NCBI RefSeq assembly: GCF_022398325.1
Contig: NZ_JAKEVD010000006.1
Coordinates: forward strand, 104,166-168,165
Source: Shewanella sp. Isolate13
Lineage (GTDB): Bacteria > Pseudomonadota > Gammaproteobacteria > Enterobacterales > Shewanellaceae
Direction: 5' to 3'
Length of the DNA: 64,000 nucleotides
The stretch's first letter is position 1. The number at the start of each line of letters is the position of its first letter. The notes under the pieces were generated by a model. The model did no database searches and was not told where the DNA came from. It saw only the letters and a program-made list of their open reading frames with translations. The position numbers and the translations under genes were made by a program. Positions 8,958 through 19,415 of the stretch are shown here, piece by piece.

Positions 8958-10010
8958 TTACAGTGCCCCAGCGTCATAAAATGCTGCCGACTTTTTATCT
9001 TGCTGCGCCGCGGCCTTGGCAAGTATGGCTTCATCTTGCTCTTTAGTCGTTGCGATGCCTTGCTCTGGATGTAGACCAAGTTTTTTAAACAGACTCATGT
9101 CATCATTCTCTTCAGGGTTTGGTGTCGTAAGCAGCTTACAACCGTAGAAAATAGAGTTCGCTCCAGCAAAGAAACACATCGCCTGTAGCTCCTCACTCAT
9201 ATTTTCACGGCCTGCCGATAGACGAACCCGTGATTTAGGCATGGTAATTCGCGCGACCGCAATTGTACGTACAAACTCTAATGGATCGAGATCGTCTAGC
9301 TTTTCAAATGGCGTCCCTTCGACCTTGACCAACATATTGATCGGTACTGAGTCGGGATGTTTATCCAAGTTAGCCAGTTGCTGAATAAGCCCAGCGCGAT
9401 CTGTAGCCTTTTCCCCCATACCCACAATACCGCCCGAACACACTTTCATGCCTGAAGCGCGTACATTTGACAGGGTATCGAGGCGGTTTTGATAGGTACG
9501 TGTAGTGATCACATCACCATAATATTCAGGCGAGGTGTCTAAATTATGATTGTAATAATCGAGTCCCGCCGCAGCCAACTCGTTAGCTTGTTCGGCAGAC
9601 AGCATACCCAGCGTCATGCAGGTCTCCATACCCAGTGCTTTAACCTCTTCAACCATCGTCTTGAGGTACGGCATATCACGCTCTTTAGGATTACGCCACG
9701 CAGCGCCCATGCAAAAACGTGAAGCGCCAGCGGCTTTTGCACTACGTGCTTCGGTCAAGACGGTTTCCATTGCGAGTAGGCGCTCTTTTTCAAGTCCTGT
9801 GTCATAGCGAGCACTTTGAGGACAATATTTACAATCTTCTGGGCAAGCACCAGTTTTTATCGACAACAAACGACTGATCTGAACTTCATTTGGATCAAAC
9901 TCTTGGCGATGAATACTCTGCGCCTGAAAAAGAAGATCATTCATAGGTAAGGCGAATAAGGCTTCAATCTCTTCACGCTTCCAGTTATTTCTTAGTTGTA
10001 CTTCAGACAT
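8958..10010 (-). CDS. bioB: Biotin synthase (radical SAM)
   Basis: 350 residues. The radical-SAM cluster motif CPEDCKYC lies near residue 55 in [18 protein letters not shown]. Also present are [12 protein letters not shown] and the [2Fe-2S] arginine region [10 protein letters not shown]. It inserts sulphur into dethiobiotin. The start ATG has AGGGA just upstream. First gene of bioBFCD, divergent from bioA across 251 bp. Confidence 0.97.
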   Translation of the reverse strand: MSEVQLRNNWKREEIEALFALPMNDLLFQAQSIHRQEFDPNEVQISRLLSIKTGACPEDCKYCPQSARYDTGLEKERLLAMETVLTEARSAKAAGASRFCMGAAWRNPKERDMPYLKTMVEEVKALGMETCMTLGMLSAEQANELAAAGLDYYNHNLDTSPEYYGDVITTRTYQNRLDTLSNVRASGMKVCSGGIVGMGEKATDRAGLIQQLANLDKHPDSVPINMLVKVEGTPFEKLDDLDPLEFVRTIAVARITMPKSRVRLSAGRENMSEELQAMCFFAGANSIFYGCKLLTTPNPEENDDMSLFKKLGLHPEQGIATTKEQDEAILAKAAAQQDKKSAAFYDAGAL

Positions 10011-10261
10011 GCTGTTCCCTTTTTACTCTCACATTCAGCGTTAAATACAGCGTTATTATGACGCGATGACAATTCATATCAGCAATATGGCACTTTTACA
10101 CGCTAGCAGCCCTATTACCTTCACTGACAAATTGACATTAAAAACATAGGATTAACGGAATTTAATTCATTTTTTTAGTAAATTTTTATCTTGCTTAGGA
10201 TACCCGCAAGCCGTAACCTGTCAATGTCGCACCAATCAAAAGGTTTACTAACGGTTAAATT
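10011..10261. promoter_or_regulatory. Divergent bioB / bioA control region
   Basis: 251 bp between the divergent biotin genes, where a BirA operator would be expected. A GGTTTAC half-site is present just upstream of bioA (about 10240-10246), and a weaker GTAACC lies about 23 bases to its left. I cannot see a complete operator with the usual 14-16 bp spacing. Assignment as control region rests on position only. Confidence 0.4.
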
Positions 10262-11602
10262 ATGAGCAAAGATATCCAATTTACTACAACGAGTATCGAT
10301 CTTCAATTTGACAAGGAACACTTGTGGCACCCATATACCTCTATGGCTAATGCTTTACCCGCCTTTGGTGTTGTCGCTGCAGAAGGTGTTGAACTGCAGC
10401 TAGAGAACGGTAGAAAACTGATCGATGGTACGAGTTCGTGGTGGGCCTGTGTCCATGGTTATAGTCACCCAAAAATAGTTTCAGCCATGCAGCAACAAGC
10501 TGCGACGCTTAGCCATGTGATGTTTGGAGGCATCACACACAGACCAGCTGTAGAGCTAGCTAGGTTACTCGTTAATATGACCAGCGCTAACTTAACAAAA
10601 GTGTTTCTCGCCGACTCCGGCTCCATTGCAGTTGAAGTTGCTATGAAGATGGCACTCCAGTACTGGCAAGGCAGATCTAAACTAAATAAACAGAAGATCC
10701 TAACCGTTAAGAACGGCTACCATGGCGATACCTTTGCCGCCATGAGTGTATGCGATCCCGAAGGCGGCATGCACACCATGTTTGGCGAGTTAGTCACTAA
10801 ACAACTGTTTGCCCCGGCCCCGCAATCTCGCTTCGGTGGCGAGTTTAACCCTGAAGAGCTTAACGACATCGCCAACCTGTTTGAAGATAATCATCAGCAG
10901 ATAGCTGCATTACTAGTGGAACCAATAATGCAAGGCGCGGGTGGCATGCGTTTTTATCATCCTGATTACCTTAGAGCACTGAGAAAGCTGTGCGACAAAT
11001 ATGATGTACTGCTTATCCTTGATGAAATTGCCACTGGTTTTGGCAGAACCGGTAAATTGTTTGCCTATGAACACAGTGACATTGAGGCGGATATATTATG
11101 TTTAGGTAAGGCATTAACTGGCGGCTACATTTCACTAGCGGCGACTATGTGTAGCGATGAGGTTGCTCAAGGTGTGAGTGACTCACCTGCAGGGGTGTTT
11201 ATGCATGGGCCTACCTTTATGGGTAATCCGCTTGCCTGCTCTGCGGCGATAGCAAGTTTGCAATTACTTCAAGAAAGTAACTGGCAGGAACAGATCTTAG
11301 CGATTGAGGCTCAGCTCAAGCATGAGTTAGCCGAAGCGGCAGACTACGCACATGTAAATGATGTACGTGTATTAGGTGGTGTCGGGGTGATAGAGATGAA
11401 TACCACTCTCAACACCGCAGAACTACAGCAACAGTTTGTCGACTTAGGTGTTTGGATAAGGCCCTTCTCTAATCTCATCTATATTATGCCGCCCTACTGC
11501 ATAACCTCATCACAGCTGAGCCAGTTGACCCATGCGATGAAAACAGTTGCGAAGCAGGTATCCTTACCTCGCGATGAAAGTGCCTTCATCAGTCACGGTT
11601 AG
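10262..11602 (+). CDS. bioA: Adenosylmethionine-8-amino-7-oxononanoate aminotransferase
   Basis: 446 residues, a class III aminotransferase. The BioA N-terminus DKEHLWHPYTSM, the GTSSWWACVHGY substrate loop, LADSGSIAVEVAMKMA, LILDEIATGFGRTG (PLP-Asp) and the PLP-lysine segment LCLGKALTGGY are all present. It transfers the amino group from SAM to KAPA, giving diaminopelargonate. Alone on the plus strand, divergent from bioB; a strong ribosome site is not evident. Confidence 0.96.
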   Translation: MSKDIQFTTTSIDLQFDKEHLWHPYTSMANALPAFGVVAAEGVELQLENGRKLIDGTSSWWACVHGYSHPKIVSAMQQQAATLSHVMFGGITHRPAVELARLLVNMTSANLTKVFLADSGSIAVEVAMKMALQYWQGRSKLNKQKILTVKNGYHGDTFAAMSVCDPEGGMHTMFGELVTKQLFAPAPQSRFGGEFNPEELNDIANLFEDNHQQIAALLVEPIMQGAGGMRFYHPDYLRALRKLCDKYDVLLILDEIATGFGRTGKLFAYEHSDIEADILCLGKALTGGYISLAATMCSDEVAQGVSDSPAGVFMHGPTFMGNPLACSAAIASLQLLQESNWQEQILAIEAQLKHELAEAADYAHVNDVRVLGGVGVIEMNTTLNTAELQQQFVDLGVWIRPFSNLIYIMPPYCITSSQLSQLTHAMKTVAKQVSLPRDESAFISHG

Positions 11603-12004
11603 TGGCGTTCAGGACAGGTTAAATAAGTATAATACCGGCCGATACGAACTTGATTCGAATCGGTCGGACAATGACTCTCACGCTTTATCAGATTGAGTCC
11701 TTCCCCCCTTAAACCTACAAAGCGATACTTGAACTCGGCGCTCGCCCGCTTTTTGTCACAACAGAACTGTAAAAATAAATCGATAGTGACAACCATAAGG
11801 GTAAATTTAGACCAAATTAGCGACACCCCAGGAAACACCTCGCCCTAGCGCCTAATTAGCGACCTTAGATTTGGCTATAAAATGTGATTTTTTTATGATA
11901 TTTCGTTTAATTTAGCCCTGAATGATAAAAATCGATAAAATAAATTGAAAAGTATTGCTATACTTGCGCGGAATTTTAGAACGTAACTCCAATAGAGTAG
12001 AAAA
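11603..12004 (+). promoter_or_regulatory. Upstream region and likely promoter of the EF-G2 gene
   Basis: 402 bp without a convincing gene. Near its end TGCTATACT (11956-11964) is an extended -10 element about 40 bp before the EF-G start, in an AT-rich stretch from about 11880. A 79-codon frame on the minus strand covers 11599-11838 but shows no recognisable motif, and I do not call it. Confidence 0.5.
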
Positions 12005-14089
12005 ATGACTGATTTATCAAAGTACAGAAACATTGGTATCTTTGCTCACGTTGACGCGGGTAAGACTACTACAACTGAGCGTATCCTAAAGCTTACCGGT
12101 AAGATCCATAAGCTAGGTGAAGTGCATGACGGCGAATCAACAACTGACTTCATGGAACAGGAAGCTGAGCGTGGTATTACCATTCAGTCTGCTGCTGTTA
12201 GTTGTTTCTGGAAAGATCACCGTTTCAACGTTATCGACACCCCTGGTCACGTTGACTTTACAGTAGAAGTATATCGTTCTCTTAAAGTTCTTGATGGCGG
12301 TATCGGTGTATTCTGTGGTTCTGGTGGTGTTGAGCCACAATCAGAAACTAACTGGCGTTATGCGAACGAATCTGAAGTTGCTCGTATCATCTTCGTAAAC
12401 AAGTTAGACCGTATGGGTGCTGACTTCTTACGCGTTGTTAAGCAAACTAAAGACGTTCTAGCTGCTAACCCACTAGTAATGGTACTTCCAATCGGTATCG
12501 AAGATGAGTTCAGTGGTGTTGTTGACCTACTAACTCGTAAAGCATACGTATGGGATGATACTGGCGAAGCTGAAAACTACACAGTAACAGACGTTCCAGC
12601 TGACATGGTTGACCAAGTTGAAGAATACCGTGAAATGCTAATCGAGTCTGCCGTTGAAATGGACGACGACCTAATGGAAGCTTACATGGAAGGCGAAGAG
12701 CCATCTATGGAAGACATTAAGCGTTGTATCCGTGCCGGTACTCGTGACATGACTTTCTTCCCAACATACTGTGGTTCTGCATTCAAGAACAAAGGTATGC
12801 AGCTTCTTCTTGACGCAGTTGTTGATTACCTACCAAACCCAGTTGAAGTTGATCCACAGCCTCTAACTGACGAAGAAGGTAACGAAACAGGTGAGCACGC
12901 TCTAGTTTCTATCGACGAGCCACTAAAAGCACTAGCATTCAAGATCATGGATGACCGTTTTGGTGCACTAACATTCGTACGTATCTACTCAGGTCAGCTA
13001 CGTAAAGGCGACACGATTCTTAACAGTGCAACTGGTAAGACTGAGCGTATCGGCCGTATGTGTGAAATGCAAGCGGACGAGCGTAACGAACTAGACTACG
13101 CACAAGCTGGTGACATCATCGCGATCGTTGGTATGAAGAACGTACAAACTGGTCACACTCTATGTGATGTTAAGCACCCTTGTACTCTTGAAGCAATGGT
13201 ATTCCCAGAGCCAGTAATCTCTATCGCTGTAGCACCAAAAGATAAAGGTGGTTCAGAGAAGATGGGTATCGCTATCGGTAAGATGATCGCAGAAGATCCA
13301 TCATTCCGCGTAGAAACTGACGAAGACTCAGGCGAAACTATCCTTAAAGGTATGGGTGAACTTCACCTAGACATTAAGGTAGACATCCTTAAGCGTACTT
13401 ATGGCGTTGAGCTAATCGTTGGTGAGCCACAAGTTGCATACCGTGAAACTATCACACGCGAAATCGCTGATAGCTACACACACAAGAAGCAATCTGGTGG
13501 TTCTGGTCAGTTCGGTAAGATCGACTACGTTATCCGTCCTGGCGAAGCAAACTCAGGCTTCACGTTCAAGTCTTCTGTTGTTGGTGGTAACGTTCCTAAG
13601 GAATTCTGGCCAGCAGTTGAGAAAGGCTTCGAAAGCATGATGAAGACTGGTACTGTTGCAGGCTTCCCAGTGCTAGACGTTGAGCTAGAACTAACTGACG
13701 GTGCTTTCCACGCAGTTGACTCATCAGCTATCGCGTTCGAAATCGCAGCTAAAGGCGCATTCCGTCAATCTATGCCAAAAGCTGGCGCACAACTTCTTGA
13801 GCCTATCATGAAAGTTGACGTATTCAGCCCAGAAGACAACGTTGGTGACGTTATTGGTGACCTTAACCGTCGTCGTGGTATGATCAAAGACCAAAACGCT
13901 GGTGTTACTGGTGTTCGTATTAAGGCTGACGTACCGCTTTCAGAAATGTTCGGTTACATCGGTTCACTACGTACTATGACTTCTGGTCGTGGCCAATTCT
14001 CTATGGAATTCGCACACTACAGCCAGTGTCCAAACAGTGTTTCTGAGAAAGTTATCGCTGAAGTTAAAGAAAGAAACGCTAAGAAGTAA
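12005..14089 (+). CDS. fusA: Elongation factor G, second paralogue
   Basis: 694 residues, a full-length translocation GTPase. G1 [16 protein letters not shown]2 region [10 protein letters not shown]3 DTPGHVDF and G4 NKLDRMG are visible, followed by EF-G domains II-V with [16 protein letters not shown] and QSGGSGQFG. It stands alone beside bioA and not in a str operon with rpsL/rpsG/tuf. This matches the extra EF-G gene known in Shewanella and many other Proteobacteria. Codon use is strongly biased (CTA, GGT, CGT), suggesting high expression. It could serve in elongation or mainly in ribosome recycling; sequence alone does not decide. Confidence 0.93.
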   Translation: MTDLSKYRNIGIFAHVDAGKTTTTERILKLTGKIHKLGEVHDGESTTDFMEQEAERGITIQSAAVSCFWKDHRFNVIDTPGHVDFTVEVYRSLKVLDGGIGVFCGSGGVEPQSETNWRYANESEVARIIFVNKLDRMGADFLRVVKQTKDVLAANPLVMVLPIGIEDEFSGVVDLLTRKAYVWDDTGEAENYTVTDVPADMVDQVEEYREMLIESAVEMDDDLMEAYMEGEEPSMEDIKRCIRAGTRDMTFFPTYCGSAFKNKGMQLLLDAVVDYLPNPVEVDPQPLTDEEGNETGEHALVSIDEPLKALAFKIMDDRFGALTFVRIYSGQLRKGDTILNSATGKTERIGRMCEMQADERNELDYAQAGDIIAIVGMKNVQTGHTLCDVKHPCTLEAMVFPEPVISIAVAPKDKGGSEKMGIAIGKMIAEDPSFRVETDEDSGETILKGMGELHLDIKVDILKRTYGVELIVGEPQVAYRETITREIADSYTHKKQSGGSGQFGKIDYVIRPGEANSGFTFKSSVVGGNVPKEFWPAVEKGFESMMKTGTVAGFPVLDVELELTDGAFHAVDSSAIAFEIAAKGAFRQSMPKAGAQLLEPIMKVDVFSPEDNVGDVIGDLNRRRGMIKDQNAGVTGVRIKADVPLSEMFGYIGSLRTMTSGRGQFSMEFAHYSQCPNSVSEKVIAEVKERNAKK

Positions 14090-14118
14090 TTATTACTCCT
14101 AACCGTTAAATCTTTAAT

Positions 14119-14154
14119 GAAAAGCCTATAGATGCAAATCTATAGGCTTTTTTT
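14119..14154 (+). terminator. Rho-independent terminator of the EF-G2 gene
   Basis: AAAGCCTATAGAT (14121-14133) pairs with ATCTATAGGCTTT (14138-14150), ending in T7. Confidence 0.95.
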
Positions 14155-14213
14155 ATTGCCTCATTCTAGACAAGGCATAATCTAAAAATACTAAGCCTTG
14201 CTAAAACGTGGCG

Positions 14214-14681
14214 TTATCCATGGGGTTCAAAAACATTAGCCATTCTGACGATACTCTTGAGTGGCACGCGATGCTTATTTCTATCCGCGCAAAGAAGTTG
14301 ATGCTCCTTATCTTTTGGCTCGCCAATTTGCTGGATCTGCACACGATATCCTTGCGACTTAGCGGCGGCACAATAATCCTCAAACTCCCACTGAGCCATA
14401 TTGGTATTGTCACAAATAACTAAGGGGATTTTATTTGCTATTGCATGAATAAATCGCGTTAGGTTTAACTGGTGATATTTAGATAACTCTTTCGCATCAA
14501 AACAATACTCACCATCTTGGTAGAAGAACTCATCGGTTGAGCAGACTTTATACTGAAGCGTATTTTTCTTAGGTAAACTATTTATAAATTCCTCTACCCA
14601 GTAGCTTTTTCCACTTCCGGGTAGACCGCGCATTATGATCGCAAGCCCCTTAAAACCGGTACCATTCACTAAATTATTCAC
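14214..14681 (-). CDS. P-loop kinase-like protein (N4BP2L1 / polynucleotide-kinase-like)
   Basis: 155 residues from a GTG at 14681 with TTAGGAG upstream. Walker A is RGLPGSGKSYW near residue 19. CSTDEFF, then a later VICDNTNMAQWEFEDY and RNKHRVPLKSI, are the features of the small AAA-like kinases related to polynucleotide kinase and zeta-toxin folds. The substrate is unknown. The start lies 13 bp after the cobB stop, so it is co-transcribed with the sirtuin. No antitoxin-like partner is present. Confidence 0.8.
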   Translation of the reverse strand: MNNLVNGTGFKGLAIIMRGLPGSGKSYWVEEFINSLPKKNTLQYKVCSTDEFFYQDGEYCFDAKELSKYHQLNLTRFIHAIANKIPLVICDNTNMAQWEFEDYCAAAKSQGYRVQIQQIGEPKDKEHQLLCADRNKHRVPLKSIVRMANVFEPHG

Positions 14682-14694
14682 TTAAAGAGTTCTC

Positions 14695-15420
14695 CTAAAG
14701 TAGATCACTTATCACCTTACCACTAAGAATATTATCGACTAACCTAGGCACGAGTTCGCTCGCCTTTCCCTCTAGGTGATATTGAAACTGACTGTGGCGC
14801 TCCACTGGCATAATATTGACTTCTACAGTCTGTGCGCCATGGTGGTTAGCAGTATCGACAAAACCTGCTGCGGGATAAACCGTACCCGATGTACCTATGG
14901 CAATAAATAAATCGCAAGTATCAAGAGCATGTTGAATTCTGTCTAGGCCAATTGGCATCTCGCCAAACCACACAACATGGGGCCTTAACCTTTGTGCAGG
15001 AATACAACACGTGCATGTATGCTCGGGCCCAAACGGCTCTCTCAGTACAAAGGTCTGCTTAGAGCGAGGGCAGCGCCCTTTCGATAATTCACCATGCATA
15101 TGCAAAAGCCGTTTAGAGCCGCCCCTCTCATGCAGATCATCGATATTTTGTGTCACCACGAGCAGATCACCTTCAAACTCCTGTTCGAGTTTCGCTAAAG
15201 CTATGTGGCTGGCATTGGGCTCTATCGATCCATTATGAAACTGTTGCCAACGCTCATTATAAAAACGCTCGACCAACAACGGATTCTTGGCATAGCCTTC
15301 GGGTGTCGCGACCTCTTCAATATTATGTTGCTCCCATAGTCCATCTTGATCTCTAAAGGTACGTAAACCTGATTCTGCTGAGATCCCTGCTCCGGTCAAT
15401 ATTACAATCTGCTGGTACAT
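14695..15420 (-). CDS. cobB: NAD-dependent protein deacylase (sirtuin)
   Basis: 241 residues. GAGISAESGLRTFRD (NAD site), TQNIDDLHERGG and HMHGELSKGRCPR (catalytic His) are the core sirtuin motifs. The zinc cysteines are C near HGELSKGRC plus CTCC in the EHTCTCC segment. RFYNERW contains the Y-x-x-R pair that marks class III sirtuins able to remove succinyl groups. It is shorter at the N-terminus than E. coli CobB long form. Divergent from fur; first gene of a two-gene operon. Confidence 0.94.
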   Translation of the reverse strand: MYQQIVILTGAGISAESGLRTFRDQDGLWEQHNIEEVATPEGYAKNPLLVERFYNERWQQFHNGSIEPNASHIALAKLEQEFEGDLLVVTQNIDDLHERGGSKRLLHMHGELSKGRCPRSKQTFVLREPFGPEHTCTCCIPAQRLRPHVVWFGEMPIGLDRIQHALDTCDLFIAIGTSGTVYPAAGFVDTANHHGAQTVEVNIMPVERHSQFQYHLEGKASELVPRLVDNILSGKVISDLL

Positions 15421-15688
15421 CTAGGGTCCTTTTTGTTTGGCTTTATAATTATTCTGCCTATTTTTAGGCATAGATGACATTAGGCATTAGTATAAATGGA
15501 CAATAACAATACAAAAGCCATGGTTAAATTGCTTGTTTTATATCTAGTTAATGGCTTTTATTTGTTAAAGGCGCTTTATTGCAAGATCAAAGGTTTAAGT
15601 TTTCAACTTGTACACATATAATGGCTTTAATACCCACAAATGAACGGATTAACTTATAGCTAATCGTTCTGCAATCAAGAGATCAATA

Positions 15689-16120
15689 ATGACAGATGGA
15701 AATCAAGCGCTAAAAAAAGCGGGTTTGAAAGTGACCTTACCACGAGTCAAAATTTTAGAATTGATGCAAGAGCCCGAGAATCAACACATCAGTGCTGAGG
15801 ACCTCTATAAGAAATTACTCGACATTGGGGAAGAGATTGGCCTTGCAACTGTCTACCGAGTACTAAACCAATTCGACGATGCAGGTATTGTGACTCGTCA
15901 CCACTTCGAAAGCGGTAAAGCGGTTTTTGAGCTTTCAACCCAACAGCACCATGATCACTTAGTGTGCCTATCATGCGGTAAAGTTATCGAGTTCTCAGAT
16001 GAAGTGATTGAGCGCCGTCAAGATGAGATTGCGATGAAGCACAACATCAAGCTGACCAACCATAGTTTATACCTCTATGGTATTTGCACGAACGACAAGT
16101 GCGATCATGCTGATAGCTAA
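15689..16120 (+). CDS. fur: Ferric uptake regulator Fur
   Basis: 143 residues. N-terminal winged helix with LKVTLPRVKILELM and GLATVYRVLNQFDDAGIV. The metal-binding HHDHLVCLSCGKVIEF segment and the C-terminal CTNDKCDH give the structural zinc cysteines. A global Fe2+-dependent repressor. Single gene with its own terminator; I see no strong Fur box in the 268 bp upstream. Confidence 0.97.
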   Translation: MTDGNQALKKAGLKVTLPRVKILELMQEPENQHISAEDLYKKLLDIGEEIGLATVYRVLNQFDDAGIVTRHHFESGKAVFELSTQQHHDHLVCLSCGKVIEFSDEVIERRQDEIAMKHNIKLTNHSLYLYGICTNDKCDHADS

Positions 16121-16133
16121 AACAATATAAACC

Positions 16134-16161
16134 AAAAAAACCAGCGTTAGCTGGTTTTTTT
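16134..16161 (+). terminator. Rho-independent terminator, bidirectional
   Basis: ACCAGC-GTTA-GCTGGT flanked by A7 and T7, between convergent fur and the acetyltransferase gene. Confidence 0.9.
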
Positions 16162-16175
16162 ATGGCGATTAAAAG

Positions 16176-16676
16176 CTATAAGACTTTATGAAACACATTC
16201 ACCTTGTGACCCATAAACTTATCTCTATTGCGCTCAACCATTCCAAGCTTACGCGCTACACCTTCAGAGCCTTTGTTGCCCAATAAAATCAGTGCGATTG
16301 CTTCATGAATATCATAATCTTTAAACCGCGCCAAAGCCGCAGTCCCGGCCTCAAAACCGATCCCTTTTCCCCAATACTGAGGCAAGTAGCGGTAACCAAG
16401 CTCAACTTCATTAAATTCGGTGATAAGTTTTGGTCCACAAAAGCCGATCACTTTTCCATCGGCCTTATGCTCTACCGCCCATCGACCATAACCGAGCTCA
16501 CGATAATTAGCTAAGATAACATTTTCCAATATATCACTGGCCTGCGATAAAGAGGTCATGGGAGCACCAGGAATATAAGTCAGAACCTCAGGTAGGCTGT
16601 TTAGCAAAAAGAGTGCCTGGGTATCTTTCTCGTCAAAATGACGTAAGATAAGCCTGTCAGTCTCAGCAATAATCAC
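16176..16676 (-). CDS. GNAT acetyltransferase, RimJ/RimL-like
   Basis: 166 residues from a GTG with AAGGAG upstream. The N-terminus ETDRLILRHFDEKDTQALF and the central ELGYRYLPQYWGKGIGFEAG (acetyl-CoA-binding loop Q/R-x-x-G-x-G) are typical of the RimJ/RimL branch, as is NKGSEGVARKLGM. The acceptor substrate cannot be told. Confidence 0.87.
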   Translation of the reverse strand: MIIAETDRLILRHFDEKDTQALFLLNSLPEVLTYIPGAPMTSLSQASDILENVILANYRELGYGRWAVEHKADGKVIGFCGPKLITEFNEVELGYRYLPQYWGKGIGFEAGTAALARFKDYDIHEAIALILLGNKGSEGVARKLGMVERNRDKFMGHKVNVFHKVL

Positions 16677-16829
16677 AATAAACTCCTTCTAAATCCGCTT
16701 CCTTACTAAACAACTAATATACCCATATTCTGTTTAGTTTAGAAACTATTAAAACATGTTTGCTTAACTCCCCTCAATAGCGTTCAATAAAGTGATACCG
16801 CACTGAAGTCTGCAACAAAGGAATGCTTT

Positions 16830-18485
16830 ATGACTATTATGCAGAAGGTCTATTGGATTGTAGCGACCTTAGGTAACCTGCTCGCCATCAGTTTTGTGTT
16901 TAATAAAACCGGGATGCTCCCAAGCTTAGTACTGATACTAACCCTTTGCTACACCGCTATTGGGTATTTCGATATCTTCCATAGCCCTCACACACTTAAT
17001 CGCCTCTACCCCGTAGTGGCCTATCTTCGCTACTTTTTAGAATCTTACCGTGTTGAAATCCAGCAATACTTTATCGCTAACGACACAGAAGAGACCCCCT
17101 TCAACCGCGAACAGCGCTCATTAGTCTATCAGCGAGCTAAAAATATAAGAGACACCATCGCCTTTGGCACCCAAAGAGACTTGTTAGAAGATAACTATTT
17201 AAGCCTTTGGCAGTCACTTCATCCTAAAGAGATCCATGAAACTGCCAAGCGAGTGCAAATAGGTGGACCGAACTGCTTAAAGCCCTATCAGGCATCCTAT
17301 TTTAATATCTCGGCGATGAGCTTTGGAGCACTGAGTGCTAATGCGATTGAGTCGCTCAATCTAGGAGCCCTAAAAGCAGGTTGCTACCATAACACCGGAG
17401 AAGGCGGCGTGAGCCCCTATCATTTAAAGCATCGTGGTGACCTTGTGTGGCAAATCGGCTCTGGTCTATTTGGCTGCCGCGATGTAGAGGGGAACTTTAA
17501 CCCCGATGCCTTTAAAGCGATGGCGACTAAACCCCAGGTAAAAATGATTGAAATAAAGTTATCTCAAGGAGCAAAACCCGGTCATGGCGGCGTACTACCG
17601 AAAGCTAAAATAACCGATGAGATAGCTGCTATTCGTCATATTCCTAAGGATAGAGATTGTGTCTCCCCAGCAATGAACCCAGAGTGTACAACACCGAAAA
17701 AACTACTCAACTTCGTTACGACACTAAGAGAATTGAGTGAAGGAAAACCCATTGGCTTTAAACTTTGCATCGGCAATCCCGTCGAATTTTTAGGCTTATG
17801 TAAAGCCATGATAGAAACAGGGATCACCCCCGACTTTATTACAGTAGACGGCGCCGAAGGTGGAACTGGCGCTGCTCCAGTGGAGTTTAGCAACCGCTTA
17901 GGCATGATGTGCCTCGAAGCGGTTTATTTCGTTCATAACGCCTTAACCGGTGCAGGCCTAAGGGATAAGATTAAAATCATCGCATCTGGCAAAACAGCCT
18001 CTAGTTTCGATCTATTGGCAAAAGTAGCCATGGGGGCCGATACGGTCAATGCCGCAAGAACTATGATGATGTCTCTAGGCTGTATTCAATCTAGACACTG
18101 TAATACCAATATGTGCCCCACAGGCATAGCCACTCAAGATCCCGCCAGAAGTAAAGCAATAGACGTCAATGCCAAGAGTGAACGAGTGAAGTATTATCAT
18201 AAAAATACCCTCCACAGCTTTTTTGAATTAGTGGGAAGTATGGGGCTGGACAGCCCTGAAAAACTACAACCGCATATGTTAAAGCGCCGAACGCCTTATG
18301 GTTTATTAATGTCGGTCGGCAGTTTAATCGAACCTCTACAGGCTAACGACCTGATTAATGATAATAAAGTTGCAGGACCTTGGAACGAATGGTGGCGCAT
18401 GGCACAGACTGAAGACTTCTACTCGGAAGATCTCTATATTCTTAGCCCAGCTGAGTTAACTCGTACATCTAGCAAACAAGCATAA
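16830..18485 (+). CDS. FMN-binding glutamate-synthase-family protein, membrane-anchored
   Basis: 551 residues. Two N-terminal hydrophobic helices (about 5-25 and 28-48) precede a GltB-like synthase barrel: FNISAMSFGALSANAIESLN, NTGEGGVSPYH, EIKLSQGAKPGHGG, VDGAEGGTGAAP and MMSLGCIQSRHCNTNMCPTGIATQ, whose cysteines would bind a [3Fe-4S] cluster. It lacks the glutaminase domain, so it is not a complete glutamate synthase. The family is widespread and its reaction is uncertain. Ribosome site AAGGA. Confidence 0.88.
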   Translation: MTIMQKVYWIVATLGNLLAISFVFNKTGMLPSLVLILTLCYTAIGYFDIFHSPHTLNRLYPVVAYLRYFLESYRVEIQQYFIANDTEETPFNREQRSLVYQRAKNIRDTIAFGTQRDLLEDNYLSLWQSLHPKEIHETAKRVQIGGPNCLKPYQASYFNISAMSFGALSANAIESLNLGALKAGCYHNTGEGGVSPYHLKHRGDLVWQIGSGLFGCRDVEGNFNPDAFKAMATKPQVKMIEIKLSQGAKPGHGGVLPKAKITDEIAAIRHIPKDRDCVSPAMNPECTTPKKLLNFVTTLRELSEGKPIGFKLCIGNPVEFLGLCKAMIETGITPDFITVDGAEGGTGAAPVEFSNRLGMMCLEAVYFVHNALTGAGLRDKIKIIASGKTASSFDLLAKVAMGADTVNAARTMMMSLGCIQSRHCNTNMCPTGIATQDPARSKAIDVNAKSERVKYYHKNTLHSFFELVGSMGLDSPEKLQPHMLKRRTPYGLLMSVGSLIEPLQANDLINDNKVAGPWNEWWRMAQTEDFYSEDLYILSPAELTRTSSKQA

Positions 18486-18488
18486 CCA

Positions 18489-19415
18489 TCAAAGTAATAA
18501 CGTCAGCCACAAACTCATAGTGAACACCGACAGTACCGTAGACATGACTACGGTACTAGCAATAACCGATTGCTGCGCTTTTACCTGCATTGCCACCAAA
18601 TACGCGTTTACACCTAAAGGTGAAGCACTCAATAACACTAATAAGGCTATCGATTCTTGTTGCAGATTAAAGCCAAACTTAGCGACCCCATAAACAAATA
18701 ACGGCAGTAATAACAGCTTTATGATTGAAGCTAGAAATGCTCGATGCCAGTCCCTCGCCACTTTATAAAACACGAGATTTGCGCCTAGTACAAATAGCGC
18801 ACAGGCCAAAGCGGGCTCACTAAGCAATCGCAAACCATTGATTAAGTTTCCCTCCAAGGGTATGTGCAACAAGTTTAAAATCAGCCCCGCAGAAATACTG
18901 AGCACAATTGGGTTTAGTATTATCCCTTTACTAAATTGCCATGGGCCTGTGACTCCTTTACCTTGTTTAGCACTAAGCATGAAAGTTAGCGAAAACAATA
19001 GCGCACTATGAAAAGTAATAATGGCAAACACCTTTCCCATCATCTGCTCCCCGAGAGCGCCCGCGATGATAGGCAAGCCAACTAAAATGGTGTTGGAGTA
19101 ACTGCAACCTAGAGCGAACACTGCGCTTTCACATCGCCGCTCACTCCCTTTAGGGGTCAAAGCATAGTACAGCGCAGCGCTCAGCCCATATACTGCAGCT
19201 ACCGGCAGATAAAATGCACCTAAAGTTGCTAGCTCAAAGCTTCGACTTAGATCAGCCTGGTACATATTGATAAATAAAAATGCGGGGATGCAAATATAGA
19301 AGGTGAACAAGCTAATTCCGGCAATATGCGCCTTAGTAAAAGGCCCTTTTTCAGTCAACAAGTAGCCTAGGCTAGCCATAAACAGTAAAGGGAAGATAAT
19401 CGAAAACGTCGACAT
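18489..19415 (-). CDS. AEC family (auxin efflux carrier-like) transporter
   Basis: About 308 residues from the ATG at 19415; a GTG two codons earlier is also possible (AAGGA lies upstream of both). Ten hydrophobic segments in two halves, with GCSYSNTILVGLPI in the middle, are typical of this family, as are N-terminal PLLFMASLGYLL and C-terminal SPLGVNAYLVA. Members move malate and other organic acids. It converges with the FMN gene (3 bp apart). Confidence 0.87.
   Translation of the reverse strand: MSTFSIIFPLLFMASLGYLLTEKGPFTKAHIAGISLFTFYICIPAFLFINMYQADLSRSFELATLGAFYLPVAAVYGLSAALYYALTPKGSERRCESAVFALGCSYSNTILVGLPIIAGALGEQMMGKVFAIITFHSALLFSLTFMLSAKQGKGVTGPWQFSKGIILNPIVLSISAGLILNLLHIPLEGNLINGLRLLSEPALACALFVLGANLVFYKVARDWHRAFLASIIKLLLLPLFVYGVAKFGFNLQQESIALLVLLSASPLGVNAYLVAMQVKAQQSVIASTVVMSTVLSVFTMSLWLTLLL

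Noticed and set aside
10225..10250. BirA operator before bioA
   Set aside because: Only one good half-site (GGTTTAC); the left half is weak and the spacing of about 23 bp does not fit the known 14-16 bp.
11599..11838. 79-codon frame on the minus strand between bioA and the EF-G2 gene
   Set aside because: It starts without a ribosome site, overlaps the end of bioA and shows no motif, signal or hydrophobic pattern.
14214..14681. Zeta-toxin-like toxin gene
   Set aside because: It has the P-loop kinase core but no antitoxin partner, and it is in an operon with cobB; a toxin role is not supported.
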